Part shown: piece by piece, positions 17,267 through 26,446 of the stretch | Position numbering within the stretch: position 1 is the stretch's first letter | Layout: every line of letters begins with the position of its first letter | Source of the DNA: Jatrophihabitans sp. | Lineage (GTDB): Bacteria > Actinomycetota > Actinomycetes > Mycobacteriales > Jatrophihabitantaceae | Reading direction: 5' to 3' | DNA: 64,000 nucleotides | NCBI GenBank assembly: GCA_036389035.1 | Contig: DASVQQ010000011.1 | Span: forward strand, 186,001 to 250,000 | The notes under the pieces: model-generated | What the model saw: only the letters and a program-made list of their open reading frames with translations | What the model was told of the DNA's origin: nothing | Database searches by the model: none | Made by a program: the position numbers and the translations under genes

Positions 17267-17481
17267 ACCTGGGCACTGCCGTGTGCGAAGTGGCAGGAGT
17301 GAACCAACTCGGATAGACATGGGGGGCACGCTCCGGGCCTTGAACACGCAAGGGAACACGCTAAACAGCCAGCGCCTCGGGGTGTCGTTCACCCGGCCCC
17401 GGGGTAGCCGGCCGGCGGTCACGGCCGCGTCAAGCCTTGTGGCCGCACCCCTGGCGTCAGTCCCCCAGTCCCATCTCAGCC

Positions 17482-17844
17482 TCAATCCCAGCACAGGCAG
17501 AACGGATGCCCGGCGGGGTCGGCATAGACCTGGAAGCCCTCGGCCGCCTTGATGTCCTCGGCCGGTTTCAGCAGCCGGGCGCCCAGCGACATGACCTCGT
17601 CATGGGCCGCATCGATGTCCTCGACGAACACATCGAGGTGCATCTGCTGAGGCGTGCCGTCAGGCCAGTCGGGCGGAAGGTGATCGGGCACGAGTTGGAC
17701 AGCCAGCCGCGGCTCGCCGTCGGCGTAGATCGTGTGCCAATCGTCGTCCGCGTCCACCGTGCCGCCCAGCAGCCGGGCCCAGAACGTGCTCTCGGCGCTC
17801 AGGTCGGCGGCGTCGAATACCAGGATTTGTCGAGCGATCCTCAT
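17482..17844 (-). CDS. VOC/glyoxalase family protein
   Basis: 120 residues, one vicinal-oxygen-chelate module pair: IARQILVFDAADLSAESTFW at the N-terminus, QMHLDVFVEDIDAAHDEVMS in the middle, and the ending YADPAGHPFCLCWD. This is typical of small actinobacterial VOC proteins of unknown substrate. ATG 17844 is preferred over 17883, since the extra residues do not belong to the domain. Confidence 0.85.
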   Translation of the reverse strand: MRIARQILVFDAADLSAESTFWARLLGGTVDADDDWHTIYADGEPRLAVQLVPDHLPPDWPDGTPQQMHLDVFVEDIDAAHDEVMSLGARLLKPAEDIKAAEGFQVYADPAGHPFCLCWD

Positions 17845-17901
17845 CCGGCCATACTGCCACCGACCAGGGCCGCGCGATCCCAACGGCCGTGGCGCAGGCG
17901 C

Positions 17902-18924
17902 TCAGCGTGTCGAGCGGCGCCGTCGCAGCAAAGGCACCGCCGCCGCCAGGCTCGCCGCGCCGGCGGCCAGCACGCCGTGATGCTGTGAGGCCCACAGCTG
18001 CGGATCGCGTTCATGCGAGGTGTCGTCGAAGACGCCGTGCGCGCCGAAATCATGGCCGTCCCGGCCGTCGGCGGGCTCCCACAGGTTGACCGGCGCATCC
18101 GCGTCCTGAGGGCGCTCGTTCTGCTGGGACTTGAAACCGGTTCGAGCCAGGTAGCGGTCCAGCAGTCCGGGGGCCAGCGCGTTGGCCGCCAGCGTGCCCA
18201 CGGTGGATGAGCCCACCCAGTACTCGCGCCGCCCGGGGTGATCGGCGGCGAACAGGATCGCCCGGGCAGCGAACTCGGGTTGGTAGATGGGCGGCACCGG
18301 CTGGGCATGGCGCGGCAGCCGGGACAGCACCCAGCTGAACTGCGGGGTGTTGACCGCGGGCATCTGCACCATGGTGACCCGGATGCCGCTCTTGTCGTGC
18401 AGCAACTCGCAGCGCAACGCCTCGTGAAATCCCTGGATCGCGTGCTTGGCGCCGCAGTAGGCCGACTGCAACGGAATCCCCCGGTAGGCCAAGGCAGAAC
18501 CGACCTGAACGATGACGCCCCGGTCCCGTGGCTTCATGTGGCGCAGGGCGGCCATGGTGGCATAGACGTAGCCCAGGTAGCTGACCTCGGTGACCCGGCG
18601 GAACTCCGCCGGGGTGATCTTGTCCAACGGCGCGAAGACCGAGGTGAACGCCGAGTTGACCCAGACGTCGATCGGGCCGGCTTCGGACTCGACCCGGGCC
18701 GCGGCCGCGGACACCTGCTCGTCGTCGGCGACATCGGTGGGCACGACCAGCGCCCGACCCCCGGCTCGCTCGACTTCGGCGGCCGCCCCGGCAAGCCCTC
18801 TCTCGCCCCGGGCCAGCAACGCCACGGTGCCTCCCCGAGCCGCGAACGCCACCGCACTCGCTCGGCCGATCCCGCCGCTGGCTCCGGTGATGACGACGAC
18901 CTGGGCTTTTCTGGGTTGGCTCAT
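17902..18924 (-). CDS. SDR family oxidoreductase with C-terminal extension
   Basis: 340 residues. Motifs: TGASGGIG near residues 12-19, NSAF in place of NNAG, catalytic Tyr/Lys in YCGAKHAIQGF, and substrate-loop MVQMPAVNTPQF. A C-terminal extension of about 90 residues ends in an Ala-rich segment and RRRRS tail, seen in large SDRs of actinomycetes. ATG 18924 is chosen because the Rossmann strand begins within 10 residues. Substrate unknown. Confidence 0.87.
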   Translation of the reverse strand: MSQPRKAQVVVITGASGGIGRASAVAFAARGGTVALLARGERGLAGAAAEVERAGGRALVVPTDVADDEQVSAAAARVESEAGPIDVWVNSAFTSVFAPLDKITPAEFRRVTEVSYLGYVYATMAALRHMKPRDRGVIVQVGSALAYRGIPLQSAYCGAKHAIQGFHEALRCELLHDKSGIRVTMVQMPAVNTPQFSWVLSRLPRHAQPVPPIYQPEFAARAILFAADHPGRREYWVGSSTVGTLAANALAPGLLDRYLARTGFKSQQNERPQDADAPVNLWEPADGRDGHDFGAHGVFDDTSHERDPQLWASQHHGVLAAGAASLAAAVPLLRRRRSTR

Positions 18925-19395
18925 CTGAGCGAGTTTGCCCCGACCCTGAGCTCCGGCGCAATGGCGGCGCCGCGCCCTCAGCTCAGAGAACCGGCTGGCT
19001 TGTCGATCAAGGTGGGACCACCTCAACAGTCACGCCCGGTAGAGACTCGGCTGACGCGCCAGCGGATCGGGCGTCCGGGCGACAATACAGCGAAACCCCT
19101 CATAGCTGCCGACCGCCACCGATGCTCCGGAAATGCCCAAGCCACCGCTGGACGGAGAGCGGCACCGTGGAAGATGCCGCGGACCGCTGCGGCGCCAAGG
19201 ATGGGCAAAAGACAGCGTCTGAGAGGCCACCGTTCCGGGCCTCCTCCTGATCGATCACTGCCGCCGCTGCCGCGAAGGGAAACCACTCATGACCGCACGA
19301 GGACAAGCACCGGCGCGTGCTGCGGCAGTCGGTCACCGCGCCCAACGAGCAGCTACCACCTCTGGGCGCAGTCGCGCCTGAATTGGAGTGCCCAC
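18925..19395. other. Intergenic stretch of about 470 bases
   Basis: Between the divergent SDR and aminotransferase genes. Contains only short frames without recognisable domains. It probably holds both promoters; TTGGAGTG directly before 19396 is the ribosome binding site of the aminotransferase. No repeat or RNA gene seen. Confidence 0.5.
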
Positions 19396-20778
19396 ATGAC
19401 AATCACCCATAACGAACCGCGGATCGCGTACTCGGCCACCCAGCTGGAAGATCTGGACCGGCAAGTGCTGGTGCACCCGCACCAGAGCGGCGCGCATCAC
19501 GAACGGTGCGTCATCGTCCGAGGGGCTGACTGCACGGTATGGGACGCTCACGGCAACGAAATGCTGGACGCGATGGGCGGCGGCAACTGGGTGGCGCAGG
19601 TCGGTCACGCCCGGCCTGAGCTGGTGCAGGCGGCCACCCGGCAGTTGAGCGAGCTCGAATACTTCACCGGTTTCGACATCTACTCCAACGAGACCGCCAT
19701 CCGCTTGGCGCAGCGACTCGTCGCCCTCGCCCCGGCAGGGTTGGACCGGGTGTTCTTCATCTCCGGCGGTTCCGAAGGGGTGGAGACCGCGATGAAGCTG
19801 GCCCGGCTGTTCCACCATCACCGCAAGCAGCCCGATCGGACCTGGATCATCGCCCGCCAGTTCGCCTATCACGGGACCACCTTCGGCAGCGGAGCAGCCA
19901 CCGGTTTCCCTGGATTCAACGAGGGAATCGGGCTTCCCTTGCCGCATGTGGCGAAGGTGTCGCTGCCGCACCCGTACCGGGCCGCGGATCTGTACGACGA
20001 CCAGGACCCCACCGACTTCTTGATAGCGGAGCTGTCCGACACCATCGCCCGGATCGGCGCGGGCAACATCGCCGCGATGATCGGCGAACCCGTCATGGGA
20101 GGCGCCGGAGTACTCGTTCCTCCGGCGGATTACTGGCCCCGAGTGCGGGAGCTGCTGTCCAGCCACGGCATCCTGCTGATTGCCGACGAGGTGGTGACCG
20201 GCTTCGGACGTACCGGCGCCTGGTTCGACTCGGTCGAGCGCGGCATGGCAGCTGACATCCTGGTCACCGCCAAGGGCCTCACCAGCGGGTACGCGCCGCT
20301 GGGCGCGGTGCTGATGTCCGACGCCATCGCCGAGACGGTGGCCGGCGCGGGCGCGCACCTGTTCCACGGCCACACCTACTCCGGTCATCCGCTGCCGTGC
20401 GCGATCGCGCTTGCCAACCTCGACGTGCTGCAGCAGGAGGGCCTGATTGCCCGCGCTCACACCATCGGCGAGTGGTTCAAGACCGAGCTGGCTCCGCTGG
20501 CCGACCTGCCAGTGGTCGGCGACATCCGGATCGCCGGCGCCACTGTCGGCATCGAACTGGTGGCTGATCGCGGCACCCGCCAACCGCTGATGGCCGGTGA
20601 CGTGGCCATCGAGATGCGCCGACGGCATGGTGTCCTGGTTCGCGACTACGGCAACAACCTGGTGCTGGCCCCACCGTTGGTGATAGCGCCGGAGCAGGTG
20701 GCGCAGGCCTCGACCGCGCTGCACGAAGTGCTGTCGCGGCTGGGCGCCGACGGGCAGCTGGCCGGGGCTCGTGAGTGA
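19396..20778 (+). CDS. Class III aminotransferase
   Basis: 460 residues. PLP-binding Lys293 in TAKGLTSGYAPLG, upstream Asp in LIADEVVTGFGRTG, and ISGGSEGVETAMKLAR binding the phosphate are intact. Class III enzymes transfer amino groups from omega-amino acids or amines to pyruvate or 2-oxoglutarate. A GMC oxidoreductase follows after 128 bases, so the two may act in sequence on an amino-alcohol or amine-type substrate (inference). A longer open frame from 18238 is the antisense of the SDR. Confidence 0.9.
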   Translation: MTITHNEPRIAYSATQLEDLDRQVLVHPHQSGAHHERCVIVRGADCTVWDAHGNEMLDAMGGGNWVAQVGHARPELVQAATRQLSELEYFTGFDIYSNETAIRLAQRLVALAPAGLDRVFFISGGSEGVETAMKLARLFHHHRKQPDRTWIIARQFAYHGTTFGSGAATGFPGFNEGIGLPLPHVAKVSLPHPYRAADLYDDQDPTDFLIAELSDTIARIGAGNIAAMIGEPVMGGAGVLVPPADYWPRVRELLSSHGILLIADEVVTGFGRTGAWFDSVERGMAADILVTAKGLTSGYAPLGAVLMSDAIAETVAGAGAHLFHGHTYSGHPLPCAIALANLDVLQQEGLIARAHTIGEWFKTELAPLADLPVVGDIRIAGATVGIELVADRGTRQPLMAGDVAIEMRRRHGVLVRDYGNNLVLAPPLVIAPEQVAQASTALHEVLSRLGADGQLAGARE

Positions 20779-20906
20779 GCCTGCCCGGTACTTCTTCAGC
20801 GCCGTGGTGACCGACGCCCGCGCGCCCGAACGTCTTCCGCAATGACGAATCGAGATGGTAGGCGGCCGACTGCCCTGCGGCGGCTAGCCAGGGAAAGGCG
20901 ACTTTG

Positions 20907-22538
20907 ATGGCCACCAACGGTGCGCGAAACCTGTCCGGCGGGCCGGTGCTGAACGGATCGACCTATGACTACGTGATCGTCGGCGCCGGTTCGGCCGGGT
21001 GCGTGCTGGCCGCGCGCCTGAGCGAGGACCCCGATGTCAGCGTGTGCCTGCTCGAAGCCGGCGGCTCCGACGCCGTCGCCACCATCACGACCCCGGCCGC
21101 CGGCGGGAGCCTGATCCGCAGCCAGTACGACTGGGACTACGACACCCATGACGAGCCGCACTGCAACGGCCGCCGCCTCTACCTGCCCCGGGGGCGGGTG
21201 CTCGGCGGAACGAGCTCGATAAACGGCATGGTGCACATCCGGGGCAACCGGCTGGACTTTGACGACTGGCAGCTGCCGGGCTGGAGCTACGACGAGCTGC
21301 TGCCCTACTTCAAGCGCAGTGAGGACAACGAGCGCGGAGCCTCGCCGTACAACGGCGTCGGCGGCCCGCTGCCGGTGGCGGAGAACCGGTCGAAGAACCC
21401 GATGTCGACGGCGTTCGTCCAGGCCGCGGTCGAATCCGGCCAGCCTGCCAACATCGACTTCAACGGCCCGTCCCAGGACGGCTTCGGCTACTACCAGGTG
21501 AACCAGCGCAATGGCAGGCGATTCAGTGGGGCGGCCGGTTACCTGCGCCCGGTCATGGACCGGCCGAACCTGACCGTGCACACCCACGTGCAGACTCACC
21601 GGGTCGTGATCGAGGGCGGCCAGGCCCGCGGGGTGGACTGCCAGCGGCTGGACGAGACCTACCGGATCAACGCCCGGCGCGAGGTCATCCTGTCCGCGGG
21701 CGCGTACAACTCACCCCAGCTGTTGATGCTGTCCGGCATCGGCCCGGCAGACCTGCTGACCGGGCTGGGCATCACGGTGTGGGTGGACCAGCCGGAGGTG
21801 GGGCGCAACCTTCAGGACCACCCGGCCAGCTACCTGGTGTTCAGCCACTCGCACCCGATCAGCCTGCTGAGCGCGGGCCAAGCTGAGTACGTGCGGCTGT
21901 TCGAGGAGGAGGGCCGCGGGCCGCTGACCTCCAACGTCCCCGAGGCCGGCGGGTTCGTGCGCACCCGCGAAGAGCTGGCGGCGCCGGACGTCCAATTCCA
22001 CGTCCTGCCGGTGATGTTCATGGAGTGCGCCCTGGGCGTTCCGCCCGCGCACGGCATCTCGTTCGGGCCGTGCGTGCTCAAGCCGGACAGCCGCGGCGAG
22101 GTCACGCTGGCCTCCAGCGACCCGACCGTCAAGCCGCGGATCCGGCACAACTACTACTCGGCCGAGTCAGACCTGGAGACCATGGTCGCCGGGCTGCGGG
22201 TAGCGATGAACATCGCGCGGCAGGACGCGCTGATCCCGTACACCGAGCAGCGCCACAGCTATCCGGCCTCGGATTCTGACGCCGACCTTCGTGCCTACGC
22301 GCGAGCCGGCACGCACTCGATCTTCCATCCGGTCGGCACCTGCGCGATGGGCACGGTGCTCGACGCCGAGCTGAGGGTCAACGGCGTGAGCGGGCTTCGA
22401 GTGGTGGACGCCTCGATCATGCCGAGCATTCCGCGCGGCAACACCAACGCTCCGACGGTGGCGCTGGCGGAGCGGGCGGCAGACCTGATCCGGGGCCGCA
22501 CCTCAGCGCCCGCGGAGCTGGCACCCGCGAACCGGTGA
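20907..22538 (+). CDS. GMC family oxidoreductase (choline dehydrogenase-like)
   Basis: 543 residues. FAD motif GAGSAG (26-31) within YVIVGAGSAGCVLAARLSED, GMC signature 1 GRVLGGTSSINGMVHIRGN, signature 2 around SAGAYNSPQLLMLSGIGP, and C-terminal active-site HPVGTCAMG and RGNTNAPTVALAERAAD. FAD-dependent alcohol oxidation. GGGAAAGG precedes ATG 20907. The nearest named relatives by pattern are choline/alcohol dehydrogenases; the substrate is not fixed. Confidence 0.9.
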   Translation: MATNGARNLSGGPVLNGSTYDYVIVGAGSAGCVLAARLSEDPDVSVCLLEAGGSDAVATITTPAAGGSLIRSQYDWDYDTHDEPHCNGRRLYLPRGRVLGGTSSINGMVHIRGNRLDFDDWQLPGWSYDELLPYFKRSEDNERGASPYNGVGGPLPVAENRSKNPMSTAFVQAAVESGQPANIDFNGPSQDGFGYYQVNQRNGRRFSGAAGYLRPVMDRPNLTVHTHVQTHRVVIEGGQARGVDCQRLDETYRINARREVILSAGAYNSPQLLMLSGIGPADLLTGLGITVWVDQPEVGRNLQDHPASYLVFSHSHPISLLSAGQAEYVRLFEEEGRGPLTSNVPEAGGFVRTREELAAPDVQFHVLPVMFMECALGVPPAHGISFGPCVLKPDSRGEVTLASSDPTVKPRIRHNYYSAESDLETMVAGLRVAMNIARQDALIPYTEQRHSYPASDSDADLRAYARAGTHSIFHPVGTCAMGTVLDAELRVNGVSGLRVVDASIMPSIPRGNTNAPTVALAERAADLIRGRTSAPAELAPANR

Positions 22539-22557
22539 CCTGCCGCTGCGGCTGGCG

Positions 22558-22695
22558 CTAGCCTGTGAAGTCCGGCACAGCGCTCCGCGTCCTGGCAACC
22601 CGGCCCTTGGGCTCCGCCCACTCCTCCTGGCGACCCAGCGCAGTCAGGTCGAGGAACGCGTAGGCGCCGACGGCGGCCACTTCGGCACGGCTCAC
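22558..22695 (-). CDS. Possible coupled small ORF after DUF72 gene
   Basis: 45 residues from GTG 22695, whose GTGA overlaps the DUF72 stop. The sequence (starts VSRAEVAAVGAYAFLDLTAL, ends VARTRSAVPDFTG) has balanced composition and no membrane helix. Coupling to the upstream stop is the main support; no family recognised. Confidence 0.35.
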   Translation of the reverse strand: MSRAEVAAVGAYAFLDLTALGRQEEWAEPKGRVARTRSAVPDFTG

Positions 22696-23420
22696 TGTCC
22701 GAGCAGGCGGCGCAGGGAGGTGGCATTGCGGACCGCGTGACCAGCCCCGTCGTTGTTGAAGTACACGTAAACGTCCCGGCCGCCGGCCTCCCACTCCCGG
22801 ATGCGCTGGCTCCACCAGCCCAGGTCCGCGTCGGAGTAGGAACCACCGTAGAGATGCTGGTGATCCGGGCCGTGCATCCGGACGTAGACGAAATCCGCTG
22901 TGGCGCGCAGCACGCAGGGCAGGTTCGCGCCGCTCATCACGCAATAGGCCGCGCCGCGCCGTTCCAGCAAGGCGAAGACCGCCTCGTCCTGCCAGCTCGG
23001 ATGCCGGAACTCCACCGCGACGCGCATCCAGCCCGGCAGCTGGGCGAGGAAGTACTCCAGCCGGGCGTCGTCACGCGCGTGACCGGGTGCCAGCTGCACC
23101 AGCAGCACGCCACGCCGCGCGCCGAGCTGATGCCAGCAGGAGGCCATCCGGCCTATCCAGGCCTCCGGCGCGTACAGCCGCTTGCCGTGGGTCAGGCCGC
23201 GCGCTGCCTTCACCGACAGCTGAAACCCGGGCGGCAGCCGCGCCTGCCAACTCGCGAACGTCCGGTCGGCCGGCCAGCGGTAGAAGCTGGCGTTGAGCTC
23301 GACGGTCGCGAACTGGCGGGTGTAGAGGGCCAGCCTGGATGCGGCCGGGGTGCCGGGCGGGTACAGCACGCCGTCCCAGTGGGGATAACTCCACCCCGAC
23401 GTGCCGACCTGCACGCTCAT
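22692..23420 (-). CDS. DUF72 family protein
   Basis: 242 residues, a TIM-barrel-like DUF72 protein: opening VQVGTSGWSYPHWDGVLYPP, then LALYTRQFATVELNASFYRW, VAVEFRHPSWQDEAVFALLE, and ending DVYVYFNNDGAGHAVRNATS. The family is widespread, cytosolic and without an agreed function. Start at 23420. It is divergent from murL. Confidence 0.9.
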   Translation of the reverse strand: MSVQVGTSGWSYPHWDGVLYPPGTPAASRLALYTRQFATVELNASFYRWPADRTFASWQARLPPGFQLSVKAARGLTHGKRLYAPEAWIGRMASCWHQLGARRGVLLVQLAPGHARDDARLEYFLAQLPGWMRVAVEFRHPSWQDEAVFALLERRGAAYCVMSGANLPCVLRATADFVYVRMHGPDHQHLYGGSYSDADLGWWSQRIREWEAGGRDVYVYFNNDGAGHAVRNATSLRRLLGQ

Positions 23421-23578
23421 TACCCACTCCTCCGAACTCCCCGCGACACACTCGGGTCAGTCGTGCTCACCGGTCAGCCCGGCCTACTGCCAGAAGTGGA
23501 TTCTTCCGTGGCATCGAGGCCGCCAGCGACGCGGGTCACGCCGACTGCGCCGCGACCTCCCACTGTAAAGTGAACCCA

Positions 23579-25027
23579 ATGAGCAACCAGCCGCAGTCGC
23601 CGCCAGCCGCGGTGACTGTCGCGCCGGACCACCCGGTTCCGGATCCCGCCGTTCCGCTGGATCACACGGTGTTCCACTTCGCGGACCTGCGGATCGACGC
23701 CTCATCGGGCGAGGTGGCTCTGGACTACCAGCTCCGCGGTGGCAGCGGCGCCCCGATCACCTTCACCGAGCGGCTGCGGTTCCCCGCGCCGCCGCACGAG
23801 CTGAGTCAGGAGCGGCGCGAGGCGTTTTCTGCGGTGCTGCGGCTGCTGCACGCCGTCGCCGGGGTCAGCTACTACAAGACCGCGGCCCCGCCGGTGATCG
23901 ACCTCGGAGCAGCTGCCTTCACAGCTGCCGAGCTGGACTACGTCCGGGCGGTGTACCTGCACGGCCTGCGCGAGTTCGCGTACCAGAACGACCTGCCAGC
24001 CGTGCTGAGCACCCGGTTCACCGCCGGCGGGGTCGAGCCGGTCCTGGCTCCGGTCGAACGCGGCGATGCCTCATGGTTCTCAGCCGATTCGCCGCCTCTG
24101 GTGCCCTGCGGCGGCGGCAAGGACTCCATTGTCAGCACCGAGGCGATGATGCGGTCGGGACGCGCTCCGGTCGCCTTTGCGGTGAACCCCAACCACATCA
24201 TCGACGCGGTCGTCCGCGCCTCCGGCCTGAAGCTGCTCAAGGTGACTCGCACGCTGGACCAACGGCTGTTCCAGCTGAACCGCCAGGGCGTCTACAACGG
24301 CCATGTCCCGGTGACTGCGGTCAATTCACTGATCGCGGTGGCCTGCAGCGTGCTGCACGGTCTCGGCCCGGTGGTGATGTCCAACGAGTCCTCGGCGTCC
24401 TCGCCCAACCTGCACTGGCTTGGTGAGCCCGTCAATCACCAGTGGTCGAAGTCCGCCGAGGCCGAGCTTGCGCTGCAGGCGGCCCTGCGCAGCCGGCTCG
24501 GAGTGAGCGGGCTGTACTTCTCCCTGCTGCGCCACCTCAATGAGATGCAGATCGCGCGGCTGTTCTGCGCGAGCACCGCCTATGACGACGTGCTGACCAG
24601 TTGCAACAACGCGTACACGATCGACCGCCAGGCGACGCGGCGCTGGTGCCGGGACTGCCCCAAGTGCCGGTTCGTCTTCCTGGCGCTGGCCCCGTTCGCC
24701 GGCGTCGAGCGGATGGTCGCCATCTTCGGCGCCAATCTCCTCCAGGACGAGGCCCAGCTGCCCGGATACCGAGCCCTGCTGGGCATCGGAAGCCACAAGC
24801 CGTTCGAGTGCGTCGGCGAGATCGAGGAGTCCCGGGCCGCGGTGCTCCGGCTCGGCGAGCTGCCGTCGTGGCGCGACGCGGTGGTGGTTCAGCGACTGCT
24901 CACCGAGATCGACGGGCCGCTGCCACCGTGGTCAGAGGTGCTGGAGCGGCAGGGCCCGAGCTACGCGCCTGAGAGCTTTCTCCAGTCGCTGAAAGGCTTG
25001 ACGGGCGCGGCGCCCACGAGCTCCTAG
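23579..25027 (+). CDS. murL: UDP-MurNAc-L-Ala-L-Glu epimerase (MurL)
   Basis: 482 residues. It matches the MurL family: PCGGGKDSIVSTEAM (178-183 being GGGKDS), HVPVTAVNSLIAVACSVLHG, MSNESSASSPN and a late CRDCPKCRFVFLALAPF cysteine cluster. MurL epimerises the terminal L-Glu of UDP-MurNAc-L-Ala-L-Glu to D-Glu in an ATP-dependent reaction first described in Xanthomonas. This bypasses glutamate racemase when MurD2 adds L-Glu. The partner murD2 lies convergently 30 bases away, which supports the call. ATG 23579. Confidence 0.88.
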   Translation: MSNQPQSPPAAVTVAPDHPVPDPAVPLDHTVFHFADLRIDASSGEVALDYQLRGGSGAPITFTERLRFPAPPHELSQERREAFSAVLRLLHAVAGVSYYKTAAPPVIDLGAAAFTAAELDYVRAVYLHGLREFAYQNDLPAVLSTRFTAGGVEPVLAPVERGDASWFSADSPPLVPCGGGKDSIVSTEAMMRSGRAPVAFAVNPNHIIDAVVRASGLKLLKVTRTLDQRLFQLNRQGVYNGHVPVTAVNSLIAVACSVLHGLGPVVMSNESSASSPNLHWLGEPVNHQWSKSAEAELALQAALRSRLGVSGLYFSLLRHLNEMQIARLFCASTAYDDVLTSCNNAYTIDRQATRRWCRDCPKCRFVFLALAPFAGVERMVAIFGANLLQDEAQLPGYRALLGIGSHKPFECVGEIEESRAAVLRLGELPSWRDAVVVQRLLTEIDGPLPPWSEVLERQGPSYAPESFLQSLKGLTGAAPTSS

Positions 25028-25057
25028 GTTGCTCGATCCGGCCGGCGCCGGTGGCTG

Positions 25058-26446
25058 TCAGCCGGGATCGGCGGCAGCCGGCGGCGCGGTCTGGGCGATA
25101 GCCTCGGCGAACACCCGTGACCGGTGCTCGTAGTTGTCGAACCGGCCGTAGCTCGGCGCCGCCGGCGACAGCAGCACCACCCCGCCCGCCGGGGTGTGCC
25201 GGCGGGCCAGCCGGACCGCGGCGGCCAGGTCCTCAGCACTCAGCGTCAGCAGGGTCGGCACGTCGGCGATCTCCTGCAGGATCCGCTCACCGCTGTCCGG
25301 GATCGCGATGACGGTGGCGACGATCTGCTGGGAATGCAGGAAATCGCGCAGCGGACTGTAATCCACACCGCGGTCCTGGCCGCCGACTATCACCGTCAGC
25401 GGCCGGTCCGCGAAGGCCTCGATCGCGTGGATCGCCGATTCTGGGATGGTCGAGATCGAGTCGTCGACGAAGGTTATCCCGGACGGGTCCTCGATCGGCA
25501 TCAGCCGGTGCGCGAGCGGGGCGAAGCCGCTCAGGCCGGCGACCAGCGCGTCCCGCTGCGCCAGGCAGTCGACTCCTACCGCCTGCAACGCTCCGAGGGC
25601 GACGCACAGGTTGCTCTCGTTGTGCCGCCCGACCAGGGGCAGCGCGGCCCGGGGCAGCAGCGGCTCGGCGCCGAGGTGGATCCAGGGCTCCCCGCCCGCC
25701 CCCGGGGCCACGCGAAAGCTGTCCGGGCCGCCGACCGGGCTGGTCGGCAGATCGGGACCGAACGCGCGCAACTCCGTCGTCAGGCGCTGGTCGTGGGAGT
25801 TGAACACCACGCGCTCGGGACCGTGCGCGATGAGGTTGAGCTTGTCCCGGTAGTACTCCCGCTCTCCGCCGCTCCAGTCCAGGTGCTCTGGGTAGAGCGA
25901 GGTGAGCACCGCGGTTCGTGGTGAGTCCTCCAGGTCGGCGCACTGGTACATCGACAGCTCCAGGACGTAGAGCTCGCTCTCGGGCAGCGCCAGCGCCGCC
26001 GTGCCGATGTTGCCGCCGAGCACGTTGGGCCGTCCCGTCGCCGTCAACAGGTGGGAGATGAGCGTCGCGGTGGTGCTCTTGCCCTTGCTGCCCGTCACGC
26101 CGATGGCTCCCGCCGCGTTATCGGCCATCCACAGCGCCGTTCCGCCGGTGACCCGCACCCCGCGCGAGCGGGCCTCCATCAGCCAGGGATGCGTCTGCGC
26201 CACACCGGGCGAGCGCACCAGCACCTGCGCCTCCAGGATCGCGGCATGGGCCTCGGCGCCGGTGCGCAGCGGCACCGAACCGGCCAGCTCCGCCCAGCCG
26301 GCGCCGCCGGCCAGGAACGTCTCCTGGTCCTGCACCGCGATCAGTTCGGCCGGTCGCATCGGGGCAATCGCCTTCACGGCCGCAATCGCCTCGCGACCGG
26401 TGCCCCACACCACCACCCGGCGCCCGCGCAGCTCGGTCAGCTTCAC
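25058..26446 (-). CDS. murD2: UDP-MurNAc-L-Ala--L-Glu ligase (MurD2)
   Basis: 462 residues, a Mur ligase. ATP loop TGSKGKSTT (118-126), central [40 protein letters not shown], and C-terminal [20 protein letters not shown] and [19 protein letters not shown]. MurD2 adds L-Glu rather than D-Glu, for later epimerisation by MurL; the adjacency to murL makes this more likely than ordinary MurD. Start GTG 26446 overlaps the copA stop (GTGA), so it is the last gene of a copper operon, an unusual setting. Confidence 0.85.
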   Translation of the reverse strand: MKLTELRGRRVVVWGTGREAIAAVKAIAPMRPAELIAVQDQETFLAGGAGWAELAGSVPLRTGAEAHAAILEAQVLVRSPGVAQTHPWLMEARSRGVRVTGGTALWMADNAAGAIGVTGSKGKSTTATLISHLLTATGRPNVLGGNIGTAALALPESELYVLELSMYQCADLEDSPRTAVLTSLYPEHLDWSGGEREYYRDKLNLIAHGPERVVFNSHDQRLTTELRAFGPDLPTSPVGGPDSFRVAPGAGGEPWIHLGAEPLLPRAALPLVGRHNESNLCVALGALQAVGVDCLAQRDALVAGLSGFAPLAHRLMPIEDPSGITFVDDSISTIPESAIHAIEAFADRPLTVIVGGQDRGVDYSPLRDFLHSQQIVATVIAIPDSGERILQEIADVPTLLTLSAEDLAAAVRLARRHTPAGGVVLLSPAAPSYGRFDNYEHRSRVFAEAIAQTAPPAAADPG